Shown piece by piece: positions 7,588 to 15,692 of a stretch of 54,040 nucleotides of DNA. The translations under genes and the position numbers were made by a program. The stretch comes from a virus, in the IMG/VR virus record IMGVR_UViG_3300023223_000319, positions 1 through 54,040 of that record; one strand, given 5' to 3'. Under the pieces are notes generated by a model. It searched no databases and was not told the origin of the DNA. It saw nothing but the letters and a program-made list of their open reading frames with translations. Every line of letters begins with the position of its first letter. Position 1 is the first letter of the stretch.

Positions 7588-9250
7588 AAAGCTGGACGAA
7601 CTAGAGCCCCAGATAATGGCTAGTGTTGGAATGCTGGAGAAGTCTGTCTATGGTGTTGTTGACCGGGTTGATCGCATTGATGGCGAGCTAATCCCGCATT
7701 TTATCCGACGATGGAAAGGCACTATAGGCGACATGGCCCCAACGGAAGAAGAGCCAACCATCTATATTATTGAAAAGCTCGAGCCTTTAATCCTAAAACA
7801 CAAGAAATACAAAGGCATGTGGGGAGGAAGAGGGGCCACAAAATCAATAATGGCCATGGACACGATGGCTGGCGAAGTTAATTCATGCGGATCAAAGGTA
7901 TATGCCCTAAGAGAGCACATGAAATCGCTTAAGGAGTCGATTTATGCAGGGATGGAGGGCCGGATAAGAGCTCTTGGATTCGCCGGGTTTAGATCGGTCA
8001 GAAGCCAGAGCGAGATAAGGCACAAAACAGGAGGCCAGATAACGTTCGGCGGCCTCGTTAATGTCGAAGATATGAAGAGCTTGTTTATGTACAAGTTCTT
8101 TCTGATGGAGGAGGCCAGAGACACCAGTCAGGACGCTATCGATATATTAGGCCCAACACTTCGCGGCGTGCCAGGCAGTGAACTTTGGTGGGTTTGGAAC
8201 ACCGGAGCATCAAGCGACGCCATGAGTCAGGAATTTATCGTTCCTTATCAGGCTGATTACGACCGGCAGGGCTATTATGAGGACGACTATCATTATTTAA
8301 TCAAGGTCGGCTATCAAGATAACCCATGGTTTATGCATGATGAGTCTTTGAGCGAGGAGTTGGCTAAAGACTTTGAGAAGGTTTCAGACGGCAGGATGAG
8401 TCAGGCAAGATTTAACCATATATGGAATGGCGGATTTAAAGATGATATCGAGGATTCTGTGATTAGCGAAGAGATGTTCGATGCATGCATAGATGCCCAC
8501 ATTAAACTGGGTTTCGAGCCAAAAGGCGCTATCGTCGCCGGGCATGACCCTTCAGACGTTGGAAATGATGCAAAGGGCTTCTGTGTTCGGCAGGGCGTTG
8601 TATTTACAAGCATGGAAGAACTTGATGGCGAGAACGCTAATAGGGCTTTTGATATAGCATGCAAAAAGGCTAAAGATATCAATGCCGACGTGTTTGGGTG
8701 GGATTGTGACGGGATGGGCGCCCTGCTTAGAGATCAGGCTTCGGCCAACTTTGCAGGAACCAAGATTGAGTCGTTTATGTACAAAGGCAGTGAGGGCGTT
8801 CATGACCCAGAAGACATATTTGAGGAAAGCGACAATTACAACATGAAAGGCGAGAAAAAGAACAAGGACGTGTTTAAGAATAAGAAGGCTCAAAATATAG
8901 TCTCATTTGCCGAAAGGTGCAGAAAGACACACGAGGCGGTATCAGCGTTGGCCAAGGGAAAGATGAAATACTATGACCCTGATGAATTAATTAGCTTTTC
9001 TAGTGAGGGCATTTCACTTAAAACAATGTCAAAATTCAGGGCCGAGTGCTGCAAGATACCGCTAAAGCCATCTGATATGATTTGTTTTTACTCTAAAGAA
9101 GAGTTAAGGCGAGGCATTATGATTAAAGGTAAGCGGATAATCATACCCTCCCCCAACCTATTCGACAGCGCTTCGCTTTCATTTGACAAGTCAAGTATAA
9201 TTATCAAGGTCAAGAAGGTTCAGCTAAACTTCGACTCAATAGGCCGATAA
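7571..9250 (+). CDS. terminase large subunit
   Basis: 559 aa, the DNA-packaging motor and headful or site-specific nuclease. The N-terminal ATPase has a Walker A-like Gly-Gly-Arg-Gly-Ala-Thr-Lys-Ser at about residues 85-92 and a Walker B-like Phe-Phe-Leu-Met-Glu-Glu-Ala-Arg around 180, both typical of PBSX/P22-type terminases. The C-terminal RNase-H-like nuclease shows Ala-Gly-His-Asp-Pro-Ser-Asp near residue 320 and Phe-Gly-Trp-Asp-Cys-Asp-Gly-Met-Gly near 375 as candidate metal-binding acidic motifs. The start overlaps the small-subunit gene, indicating coupled translation. Confidence 0.92.
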   Translation: MGSLARKLDELEPQIMASVGMLEKSVYGVVDRVDRIDGELIPHFIRRWKGTIGDMAPTEEEPTIYIIEKLEPLILKHKKYKGMWGGRGATKSIMAMDTMAGEVNSCGSKVYALREHMKSLKESIYAGMEGRIRALGFAGFRSVRSQSEIRHKTGGQITFGGLVNVEDMKSLFMYKFFLMEEARDTSQDAIDILGPTLRGVPGSELWWVWNTGASSDAMSQEFIVPYQADYDRQGYYEDDYHYLIKVGYQDNPWFMHDESLSEELAKDFEKVSDGRMSQARFNHIWNGGFKDDIEDSVISEEMFDACIDAHIKLGFEPKGAIVAGHDPSDVGNDAKGFCVRQGVVFTSMEELDGENANRAFDIACKKAKDINADVFGWDCDGMGALLRDQASANFAGTKIESFMYKGSEGVHDPEDIFEESDNYNMKGEKKNKDVFKNKKAQNIVSFAERCRKTHEAVSALAKGKMKYYDPDELISFSSEGISLKTMSKFRAECCKIPLKPSDMICFYSKEELRRGIMIKGKRIIIPSPNLFDSASLSFDKSSIIIKVKKVQLNFDSIGR

Positions 9251-9259
9251 CACGTTTAA

Positions 9260-9335
9260 TGCTACAATCAGCACCGGCTAGGGCATGCAACCCGAAAAGC
9301 GGTAACACCGACCGCCTGCCAATCCTAATTCGGTG
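9260..9335 (+). promoter_or_regulatory. extended -10 promoter and structured 5' leader of portal
   Basis: TGC-TACAAT at 9260-9268 is an extended -10 box. Four bases on, a long imperfect stem begins: CACCG (9272-9276) with CGGTG (9331-9335), TAGG (9279-9282) with CCTA (9324-9327), GCA/TGC (9283-9285 with 9317-9319), and an inner GCGGT/ACCGC hairpin (9299-9303 with 9311-9315). No T-run follows, so it is not a terminator. It probably acts as a translational or stability element for portal, whose ATG at 9375 has no clear Shine-Dalgarno. Pairing is seen; function is inferred. Confidence 0.5.
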
Positions 9336-9374
9336 ATTATCTTGGTGAGATAGTGGTGATTATGATTATTTAAT

Positions 9375-11762
9375 ATGCCGATAGATAGAGATTATTCTGA
9401 TGTTAATGCAGTCCTTATCCTTATTGAAGAGGCCCAGGATAGTGAGCGCAACCGTCGAGACAAGGTAAAGGAGGCTAAATGCTTCCTGACTAAACGTGAT
9501 GGGATGTGGCACCAGGACTCATGGGATAAGATGGCCGGGCATTATAGGGGTACATTCGACATGTGTACACCTATCGTTGATGGCATAGCAGGCGAGATAG
9601 ATCAATCAGACTTCACGCTGAGAGTCAGCCCTAGCGGCGGCAGAGCCAGCGAAGATACCGCTAGAACCCTGGACGGCCTAATCCGCAACATTCGCAACAT
9701 CTCTAATGCTGAAGACACCTTCAATAAGGCCGGACGATCAAACGTTGTGGGTGGATTTGACGCATGGGAAGTAGTCCAAGACTGGATTGATGGCGATTCA
9801 TTCGACCAAGATCTATTCATCCGTAGAATACCTGACGCTGCAAAGTCCGTATGGTTTGACATGGCCTCTGTCATGCAGGCTCCTGAAGATGCTAATTGGG
9901 CGATTAAGCTTGTTGGCATGCCAATAGCTGACTACCAGGCAAAATGGCCTGATGGCAGTCTCGTCTCTATAGGCGATAACTCAAGAGTTCCCCGGGATAA
10001 AAATAACCCAAAAGAAATAGTAACCGTTGGGCAGCTGTATTTTAAAAAACCTATCGAAATTGACCTCGTAAGAATGAATAACGGAGACGTTTATCAGGAT
10101 GATGATAAATTCAAGGCAGCTCAAGACGAATTGGCCGAGCAGGGAATTACCATTGAGGTCGATGACGAGGGGGAAGAAAAGCGCAGAACTCGCAAAAGCT
10201 GGCGCGTTCATTCTCGCATGCTTGACGGGTCAATGTGGCTAGCCGAAGAAGAAGAGACGGTCTTTGACTTCATTCCAATCGTCCCGATCTACGGTAATTA
10301 CGACTTTATTGACGATGAGCGTGTTTATTTTGGCAAGATTGAGAACCTGCTAGACCCTCAGAGGGCATATAATTATGCCGTGAGCCGAGATATCGAAGAT
10401 GGAGCTCTATCTCCTGCCGCAACAACGTGGATGACTGATAAGCAGGCAGAGGGTAATGATTATTCAAAAATGAACTTCGATCGTGCGCCGATTCGGATTT
10501 ATAACAACGACACAGCCGCAAAATCACCCCCATTCAAGACGCAAGGACCACAGGCCAGTGCTGGGCTACAGACCACAATGGCCAATATGCAGCAGATGAT
10601 TACAGTATCATCTAATACGTTCAACGCTCAACAAGGTAACGCTAGCTCGACACAGAGTGGCGTGGCAGGACTGCAACAGATTGAGCAGGGTAACATTGGA
10701 TCAATCAAGTGGTTTAAAGATCTTGAAATTGCTATTTGTTATACCGGCAAAGTATTGATTAGTGGCGCTATATCAAGAGTTTATGACGGCACTCGACTAG
10801 CGAGAATATTGGGAGAGGACGGCACCTCTAAGATGGTCGATTTGAACAAGCAGGTCTTCGATGATGAAGCTCAGGCAAACGTCACATTGAATGACCTGTC
10901 TATCGGCGAATACGATGTAGTCTGCGAAGTAGGTCCAGCATTTAACAGTGCACAGAAAGAGGCTGCCCGGGCATTTGAGGCAATCGCATCAGTAAGCCCT
11001 GACGTAGCCGCACGAAACATGGATATCTGGCTGAAGAACAAGAAAGAGCCAGGAATGGACATGATGGCTGAGAGGGAGCGAGAAGCCCTGTTTAACGCAG
11101 GACAGATACCGCAAAGCCAATGGACTGATGAAGAACAGCAAAAGGTAGCAGAGGCGCAAGCACAAGCCGCACAACAACCTCCACAGGAAGATCCTATATT
11201 GATTGCTGCAAGGGGCGCAGAAGCCGAGGGGCAGGCCGCCATATTAACAGCCCAAAACAAACAGGCAGAAATACAAGGTAATCAGCAATTGTCTGTGATG
11301 GAGTTACAACTTAAAGACAAACAGCTCGACCTAGACACGCAGAAGTTCATCCGCGCAGGCCAGGACAAGTTTAATGTTGAAGCTGCCAAGATCGGTCAGG
11401 GCGCTACAAAGCTAGATCAATCGCAGCAGTCAATCGACCAGAAAGACCAGCAGATGCTAATCGACGCCCAACAGAATCAAGACAAAATCGATCTACAGGC
11501 CAGAGAGCAGGTTATGGCCGAACAGCAGCAACAGCTCGATAGCGCCTTAAAGATACAACAGGAGCAGCGAGAGGAGCTAACAGCTGCTATTAGCGATCTC
11601 AAGACATTACGAGAAGCCATGGGGGTCGCAACGATTGTAGGGCCTCACAGCACGGAAGCGTATGTTAGCCAGGCTGTAGCAGTCACTGAGATACAAGAGG
11701 AGTCCGGGATTGATACCGAGATAGGCGAGACAGTGGCAGGGACTGCGGGTGATGAGATCTAA
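9375..11762 (+). CDS. P22-type portal protein
   Basis: 795 aa, similar in size to P22 gp1 (725 aa) with the same family look: an N-terminal region with Arg-Asp-Lys-Val-Lys-Glu-Ala and Trp-Asp, followed by Cys-Thr-Pro-Ile-Val-Asp-Gly-Ile-Ala-Gly-Glu, then a long C-terminal Gln/Ala/Asp-rich helical barrel (residues about 590-740). The dodecameric portal forms the head vertex through which DNA enters and leaves. The start ATG lies 40 bases beyond the structured leader and has no good Shine-Dalgarno, which is unusual for a structural gene. It is the last rightward gene before the accessory island; its stop converges with the leftward gene ending at 11759. Confidence 0.9.
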   Translation: MPIDRDYSDVNAVLILIEEAQDSERNRRDKVKEAKCFLTKRDGMWHQDSWDKMAGHYRGTFDMCTPIVDGIAGEIDQSDFTLRVSPSGGRASEDTARTLDGLIRNIRNISNAEDTFNKAGRSNVVGGFDAWEVVQDWIDGDSFDQDLFIRRIPDAAKSVWFDMASVMQAPEDANWAIKLVGMPIADYQAKWPDGSLVSIGDNSRVPRDKNNPKEIVTVGQLYFKKPIEIDLVRMNNGDVYQDDDKFKAAQDELAEQGITIEVDDEGEEKRRTRKSWRVHSRMLDGSMWLAEEEETVFDFIPIVPIYGNYDFIDDERVYFGKIENLLDPQRAYNYAVSRDIEDGALSPAATTWMTDKQAEGNDYSKMNFDRAPIRIYNNDTAAKSPPFKTQGPQASAGLQTTMANMQQMITVSSNTFNAQQGNASSTQSGVAGLQQIEQGNIGSIKWFKDLEIAICYTGKVLISGAISRVYDGTRLARILGEDGTSKMVDLNKQVFDDEAQANVTLNDLSIGEYDVVCEVGPAFNSAQKEAARAFEAIASVSPDVAARNMDIWLKNKKEPGMDMMAEREREALFNAGQIPQSQWTDEEQQKVAEAQAQAAQQPPQEDPILIAARGAEAEGQAAILTAQNKQAEIQGNQQLSVMELQLKDKQLDLDTQKFIRAGQDKFNVEAAKIGQGATKLDQSQQSIDQKDQQMLIDAQQNQDKIDLQAREQVMAEQQQQLDSALKIQQEQREELTAAISDLKTLREAMGVATIVGPHSTEAYVSQAVAVTEIQEESGIDTEIGETVAGTAGDEI

Positions 11763-12037
11763 TCACAAGACTTTATGCCGTCTTCCGAGTGTCCATGAGT
11801 CCAATACATTTCATTCAGCGGATATTCCCCATCTTGGCTTTCATGCGTTAACGAGTAAAGCGGCGTACCATCACAATCTCTCGTATGCTTAGCAGTGAAA
11901 AGTCTTGCGCCATTCTCCAGCTCAACAAGCACGCCAAGCCCAAGGCTGTGAGGTGTGGCATTATTTACTTGCCGGTATGACCGGCCTTTCGGGTCATCAG
12001 GGTCTTTAAGGTCGGATATAGAGGAAAAAGTTTTCAT
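11759..12037 (-). CDS. hypothetical protein (92 aa)
   Basis: Start at 12037 is chosen because its ATG overlaps the stop of the upstream gene (AAATGA). The protein has a beta-rich middle (Leu-Gly-Val-Leu-Val-Glu-Leu-Glu-Asn-Gly) followed by Asp-Gly-Thr-Pro-Leu-Tyr-Ser-Leu-Thr, like small phage proteins that report or display a value; function unknown. It is the last gene of a five-gene leftward block (12978 down to 11759) of coupled small genes converging on the portal gene. Confidence 0.6.
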   Translation of the reverse strand: MKTFSSISDLKDPDDPKGRSYRQVNNATPHSLGLGVLVELENGARLFTAKHTRDCDGTPLYSLTHESQDGEYPLNEMYWTHGHSEDGIKSCD

Positions 12038-12246
12038 TTGGAATACCATGGTCTTGGGTTACACGCTGAATGGAACTTAAATGCCTTTACTTTAAATTCC
12101 GCAGTAAGATTGGAGTCGCGCATAATGCCATCAAGACACATGCCGCGAGTTGTTCTGGCGGTTTTTGTTTGAGCCTCATTTTGCCACACCAGCTTTATCC
12201 GTTCTTTAATCCTATCCGGCTCTGTGAATGGGCGCTTACGTCTCAT
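12034..12246 (-). CDS. basic hypothetical protein (70 aa)
   Basis: Overlaps both neighbours by four bases (ATGA-type), marking a coupled operon. The N-terminus is strongly basic (Arg-Arg-Lys-Arg-Pro-Phe-Thr-Glu) and the middle has Ile-Lys-Leu-Val-Trp-Gln-Asn-Glu, a possible helix. No family recognised. Confidence 0.6.
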   Translation of the reverse strand: MRRKRPFTEPDRIKERIKLVWQNEAQTKTARTTRGMCLDGIMRDSNLTAEFKVKAFKFHSACNPRPWYSK

Positions 12247-12524
12247 TGTTTATCCTCCTTCATCACATCAAGCTCTTTAGTCCATATCATTACGCCGTTT
12301 CTATCAATTAAATCAGCCCTGGTCGGCTCCATAGCTGTAAAATCCAGCAAGTAGTCACTCTTCCCATCCTTATCAAGCTTAATCGACGGGTAGTTCGTGA
12401 TACCTGTTCTGGTAGAAAAGAAGTGCATTTCGCCGTAACTTAACGGATTACCGTTCTGGTCTAAATACCGAAGCTCTTTGGGGCGATCAACGTTCAAGAG
12501 CTTTCTAAGGATTGTTATGATCAT
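12243..12524 (-). CDS. hypothetical protein (93 aa)
   Basis: Contains short beta-hairpin-like segments (Leu-Arg-Tyr-Leu-Asp-Gln-Asn-Gly-Asn-Pro and Asp-Arg-Asn-Gly-Val-Met-Ile-Trp). It overlaps the downstream gene and lies 14 bases after the upstream one, with GGAGGGAC before its ATG. No family recognised. Confidence 0.6.
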   Translation of the reverse strand: MIITILRKLLNVDRPKELRYLDQNGNPLSYGEMHFFSTRTGITNYPSIKLDKDGKSDYLLDFTAMEPTRADLIDRNGVMIWTKELDVMKEDKQ

Positions 12525-12538
12525 TCATGTCCCTCCTG

Positions 12539-12826
12539 TTAGTCGCGTTCTGCGCAATATCTAAGTTGATCATGATTGCTACTAATTCGCTCAAAGTCAG
12601 CGTCTCTTGCTTCTTCGCTGCTGTAAGACCATTCAGCATCACACCCATCAAAAACAATACTGGGCCTTCCGGTATTGTCTGGATACCACGCAAACTTTCC
12701 CTTTCTTATGTTTTTGCACAGAGCAAGGTTCGCGGGGTTATTTTGCACAGTTTTGCCACCCCTATAGATAAAGTTCTCTAATGAGCATTTGACAAAGTAA
12801 GGCGTAGTACCATCCGGCATACTCAC
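12539..12826 (-). CDS. hypothetical protein (95 aa)
   Basis: GTG start overlaps the stop of the RHH gene (GTGA), with GGGG just upstream; an ATG two codons later is an alternative. The C-terminal part (Gly-Lys-Phe-Ala-Trp-Tyr-Pro-Asp-Asn then Tyr-Ser-Ser-Glu-Glu-Ala-Arg-Asp-Ala-Asp) resembles small proteins seen in other phages. Function unknown. An overlapping frame at 12505-12693 is a shadow of this gene. Confidence 0.6.
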   Translation of the reverse strand: MSMPDGTTPYFVKCSLENFIYRGGKTVQNNPANLALCKNIRKGKFAWYPDNTGRPSIVFDGCDAEWSYSSEEARDADFERISSNHDQLRYCAERD

Positions 12827-12978
12827 TTAATCCCCAGGTCTTTCTTGATCAGCCTATTCAGATACTCGGACATACTTATGCCGTCAGCCTCGCATTTCTT
12901 GGTTATTTCCAGACTAATCGTACTGGTAACTTTTGCGGCAATCGCAATATTTCTTAATTCTCGTCTTGGCTTTGGCAT
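12823..12978 (-). CDS. ribbon-helix-helix (Arc/MetJ-type) DNA-binding protein (51 aa)
   Basis: The start at 12978 has AAAGG upstream. After a basic N-terminus (Pro-Lys-Pro-Arg-Arg-Glu-Leu-Arg) comes an alternating strand (Thr-Ser-Thr-Ile-Ser-Leu-Glu-Ile), a helix with Lys-Cys-Glu-Ala-Asp-Gly-Ile-Ser and a second helix Ser-Glu-Tyr-Leu-Asn-Arg-Leu-Ile-Lys-Lys: the RHH layout. First gene of the leftward block, divergent from terD, so it may repress the intergenic region 12979-13075 and thereby both blocks. Function inferred from fold. Confidence 0.65.
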   Translation of the reverse strand: MPKPRRELRNIAIAAKVTSTISLEITKKCEADGISMSEYLNRLIKKDLGIK

Positions 12979-13075
12979 TATCGCTTGACCTTTAGTTATC
13001 TTTGGTTTACTTTTGTACCCAGTGTTAGAGAATAGCACTTTTAACTACAAATACTCAATCAAAAAGGTAAATATC

Positions 13076-13645
13076 ATGGATCTGCAAATTATTGAAAAAG
13101 GCGCAACATTTGAACTGGACGTAGTATCAAAGCAGGAAGGCCCCAAAACTTACTACTTCGGTGCTGGCTGGGATAATCCCAATGGCCCTGTTGATCTTGA
13201 TATTGTTTGTGCTCTTTTGAAAGACGGCAAACTGGCCGGTAATGGTGACTTTGTTTATTTCGGCAATCGTAATGCCGCTGGTGTTGCTTTGTCTGAAGAT
13301 AACCAGACCGGCGAAGGTGAAGGCGATGACGAAAGCATTGTTATTAATACAGACGAAATCGATCCTGCCGTTGATAGCATTGTTATTGGCCTGGCTGCTT
13401 ATGCTGGTGCCGATCTTCATTCGGCGCCAAACCCTCACTTCCGCGTTTGTGATGGCTCAGAAGAGTCTAGCGAGCAAATCGGCGATGTTGTGGTTACTGG
13501 TGGCGCTATTGCCGGCGACACTGTCCTGGTCGCGTTTACGTTGAATCGTGGTGCTAATGGATGGAGCCTGGAGAATAATGCAGCGTTCCATGCCAAAGGC
13601 CAAGGTACTGGTGCTATTCAAGGTTTCGGCGCTTTGTTCTCGTAA
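13076..13645 (+). CDS. terD: TerD-family protein
   Basis: About 189 aa, the usual TerD length. Start at 13076 has AAAGGT upstream; an earlier in-frame ATG at 13013 adds an unrelated segment. Shows the TerD signature Gly-Ala-Gly-Trp-Asp then Val-Asp-Leu-Asp-Ile-Val-Cys, Asn-Gly-Asp-Phe-Val-Tyr-Phe-Gly-Asn, Gly-Glu-Gly-Asp-Asp-Glu and Arg-Val-Cys-Asp-Gly, acidic residues that bind calcium in this family. TerD proteins work with TerB and TerC in tellurite, phage and stress responses at the inner membrane. Here terD, terB and terC lie in order, with a terminator hairpin between terD and terB that should make terD the most abundant product. Confidence 0.93.
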   Translation: MDLQIIEKGATFELDVVSKQEGPKTYYFGAGWDNPNGPVDLDIVCALLKDGKLAGNGDFVYFGNRNAAGVALSEDNQTGEGEGDDESIVINTDEIDPAVDSIVIGLAAYAGADLHSAPNPHFRVCDGSEESSEQIGDVVVTGGAIAGDTVLVAFTLNRGANGWSLENNAAFHAKGQGTGAIQGFGALFS

Positions 13646-13667
13646 TAGCACATTAAATCATACGCTC

Positions 13668-13691
13668 GCGGCCTTCGGGCCGCCTTATTTT
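13668..13691 (+). terminator. attenuating terminator between terD and terB
   Basis: A perfect GCGGCC-UUCG-GGCCGC hairpin (13668-13683) followed by CTTATTTTTA. The UUCG tetraloop and 6-bp GC stem make it stable; the T tract is interrupted, so partial read-through into terB-terC is likely. Confidence 0.75.
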
Positions 13692-13704
13692 TAGAGGGTT
13701 TATC

Positions 13705-14142
13705 ATGTTAAATACTTTTACAAAATTTCTCGAAGGTATTGCAGAAGAGGGTGAAAAGCTATTTTCCAGAGTCAAGGATAAAGCATTATTTCGCAAGGTT
13801 GTTTCTGCCAGCTTTCTTATTGCTCGTGCCGATGGCGATTTTGATTCTGATGAAAAAACAGCGCTGGCGACGATCGTTTCTAAAAAGCTTTCTCACTTTA
13901 GCATCGGTGATATTTTAAAAGTCCTGAATGATTGTGAGGAAAAAGTTGCCTTTGATGAAACTATGGGCGTTATGGAAATAATGGACGATATCTGCACGGC
14001 ATCAGGTAGCGATGCTGAAATGATACTTCGAATCTCTTGCTTTATTGGCGCCTCAGACGGCGATTTTGACGCCGATGAGAAAAAGGTTGCCTCGGATATG
14101 GCTAAGCGCATGAGCCTTGATCCTTCGGGTTATGGGCTGTGA
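13705..14142 (+). CDS. terB: TerB-family protein
   Basis: 145 aa, close to the family length. Two related motifs, Ala-Arg-Ala-Asp-Gly-Asp-Phe-Asp-Ser-Asp-Glu-Lys (about residues 39-50) and Ala-Ser-Asp-Gly-Asp-Phe-Asp-Ala-Asp-Glu-Lys (about 115-125), are the hallmark acidic repeats of the all-helical TerB fold. A GAGGG ribosome site precedes the ATG. TerB is thought to link cytoplasmic partners to membrane TerC; its gene overlaps terC by four bases. Confidence 0.93.
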   Translation: MLNTFTKFLEGIAEEGEKLFSRVKDKALFRKVVSASFLIARADGDFDSDEKTALATIVSKKLSHFSIGDILKVLNDCEEKVAFDETMGVMEIMDDICTASGSDAEMILRISCFIGASDGDFDADEKKVASDMAKRMSLDPSGYGL

Positions 14143-15047
14143 TAGGCTATCCACTGGTTACGGTCTCCGTCTTTATCGGCATAGCGGTTATGTTATTTGC
14201 CGCTGACCTTTTTGCGCATAAGAAGAAGGAGGCGGTATCTTTTAAATCATCCGTCATGTGGTCATTGATATATATAGCAGGTGCCATGTGTTTTGCGGCA
14301 TTTCTTTACTTCTATCATGGTCAGCAGGCGGCAAGCCTGTTTTTAACGGGGTATACGCTAGAGAAAGTCCTGGCATTTGATAATCTTTTTGTCTTCTCTC
14401 TGATATTTGCTTATTTTAAAATACCTGCACCTGATAGGCATGCAGCACTTCACTGGGGGATTATCGGGGCTATAGTATTTAGACTGGTATTCGTTGTCAT
14501 TGGCGTTGAATCAATGAGCCTATTTGGCCCTGTAATGGAGTTTATATTTGCTTGCTTAATAGCATTCACTATTTACCTAATAGTAAAGTCTGGCGATGAT
14601 GAGGCTGATTATGACAATGTGTGGTATGTAAAATATATCAGAAGGCATTTCCCTTCAGTAACGCCCTTTATCATTGCTATATGCGCTATTGAGATAAGTG
14701 ACATCATGTTTGCTTTTGATAGCGTGCCTGCGGTGATCGCCGTCACTAAAGACCCTTTGTTGATCTATAGCTCAATGATATTCGCAATACTTGGCTTAAG
14801 GTCTTTGTATTTCGTTATAGACTCGCTGTCGTCGTGCTTGAGATATATGGATGCATCGATCATATGCGTGCTGTCTTTTATCTCCATTAAACTTGCTGCC
14901 CATTCGATAACTGGATTTCATATTGAAGCAAATCACAGTTTGATTGTCGTTATTTCAATATTATCAGTTGGTATAATTTTATCTTTATTTAAAGGATCTG
15001 ATCATGAAAAAGAACCCAATACTGAAGCATCTTCGAAAGCCTCTTAA
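14139..15047 (+). CDS. terC: TerC-family integral membrane protein
   Basis: 302 aa with about nine hydrophobic segments. Family motifs are intact: Leu-Ala-Phe-Asp-Asn-Leu-Phe-Val-Phe, His-Trp-Gly-Ile-Ile-Gly-Ala-Ile-Val-Phe-Arg, and Glu-Ile-Ser-Asp-Ile-Met-Phe-Ala-Phe-Asp-Ser-Val-Pro-Ala, with the conserved acidic residues in the membrane. GTG start inside the end of terB. TerC proteins act in metal (manganese, calcium) handling and tellurite resistance. No terZ, terA, terE or terF is present, so this is a minimal terD-B-C set. Confidence 0.94.
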   Translation: MIGYPLVTVSVFIGIAVMLFAADLFAHKKKEAVSFKSSVMWSLIYIAGAMCFAAFLYFYHGQQAASLFLTGYTLEKVLAFDNLFVFSLIFAYFKIPAPDRHAALHWGIIGAIVFRLVFVVIGVESMSLFGPVMEFIFACLIAFTIYLIVKSGDDEADYDNVWYVKYIRRHFPSVTPFIIAICAIEISDIMFAFDSVPAVIAVTKDPLLIYSSMIFAILGLRSLYFVIDSLSSCLRYMDASIICVLSFISIKLAAHSITGFHIEANHSLIVVISILSVGIILSLFKGSDHEKEPNTEASSKAS

Positions 15048-15234
15048 GTGGGCTGCCCTGGCTATATTCTGCATCATCGCTCTATCTCGAGGCGTCAGCT
15101 ATATTGCTGGCGCTTACTCATGTAGCTCGGAATGGAAAGAGAGCGGCATGGATTACAAATACAAATTAAGTGCCGGCTGCATGATAAGCCCTAACGGCAA
15201 CTGGATTCCTGCGCGAAATTACAGGATTGATTGA
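15004..15234 (+). CDS. small membrane protein downstream of terC (76 aa)
   Basis: Starts inside the end of terC with AAAGGATC upstream. One hydrophobic segment (residues about 16-32) after a basic start predicts a single membrane span, followed by a soluble part with cysteines at about residues 40 and 59. It could be a partner of TerC. No family recognised. Confidence 0.65.
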   Translation: MKKNPILKHLRKPLKWAALAIFCIIALSRGVSYIAGAYSCSSEWKESGMDYKYKLSAGCMISPNGNWIPARNYRID

Positions 15235-15319
15235 GGCTTTTGGGTCTGTTTTGGCGAAATATCTAGGGATGGATAAGTTCCTGCTTATTGATAGTCCGTC
15301 TGCCAATGCGTTTTTATAA
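15227..15319 (+). CDS. possible tiny protein (30 aa, TTG start)
   Basis: A 30-residue frame beginning at TTG after ACAGGA, overlapping the previous stop by eight bases and ending before the AGAAAGGAA site of the next gene. It is hydrophobic and amphipathic (Phe-Gly-Ser-Val-Leu-Ala-Lys-Tyr-Leu-Gly). Weak start and short length keep confidence low. Confidence 0.3.
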   Translation: MIEAFGSVLAKYLGMDKFLLIDSPSANAFL

Positions 15320-15336
15320 TAGAAAGGAATATAAGT

Positions 15337-15669
15337 ATGGAAAAACAATGTAGTCACGGCGTCGAATGGGACGTGCACTGCGCTGAGTGTGAGATGGTCA
15401 GCCTGGATGAGACGATATTTCATGCAGGCAAAGCCCTTGCTTTAGCTAAGGCAACGAAGATTGAGGTGCAGGCGTTAATCAACGCTCAGCGTGAGGCTCT
15501 TAGTGACGCTAGTTGGCCTGATCATTTAAAGCGAGATGCACCTTATGCTCAATGCGATCAATGCCGGCGTAAGTCATGGACTTCCAAACAATTCGGCAGT
15601 ATTTGCGGAATGGTTGATCTAGACAGGAATAGAACTTGCCCTGGCCGCTTAATAAAAACAGTTCAATAA
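15337..15669 (+). CDS. cysteine-rich, zinc-binding-like protein (110 aa)
   Basis: An N-terminal Cys-x-His...His-Cys-x-x-Cys cluster (residues 5-18) and a C-terminal Cys-Asp-Gln-Cys-Arg-Arg...Cys...Cys set (residues about 70-105) suggest two zinc sites. A good AGAAAGGAATAT ribosome site precedes the ATG. Function unknown; it sits between the ter genes and RtcB. Confidence 0.65.
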   Translation: MEKQCSHGVEWDVHCAECEMVSLDETIFHAGKALALAKATKIEVQALINAQREALSDASWPDHLKRDAPYAQCDQCRRKSWTSKQFGSICGMVDLDRNRTCPGRLIKTVQ

Positions 15670-15692
15670 TGCACGACTACTGGAGTTAGAAG

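Noticed and set aside
13013-13075. ATG at 13013 as terD start
   Set aside because: The extra 21 residues do not match TerD; AAAGGT precedes 13076, where the TerD fold begins.
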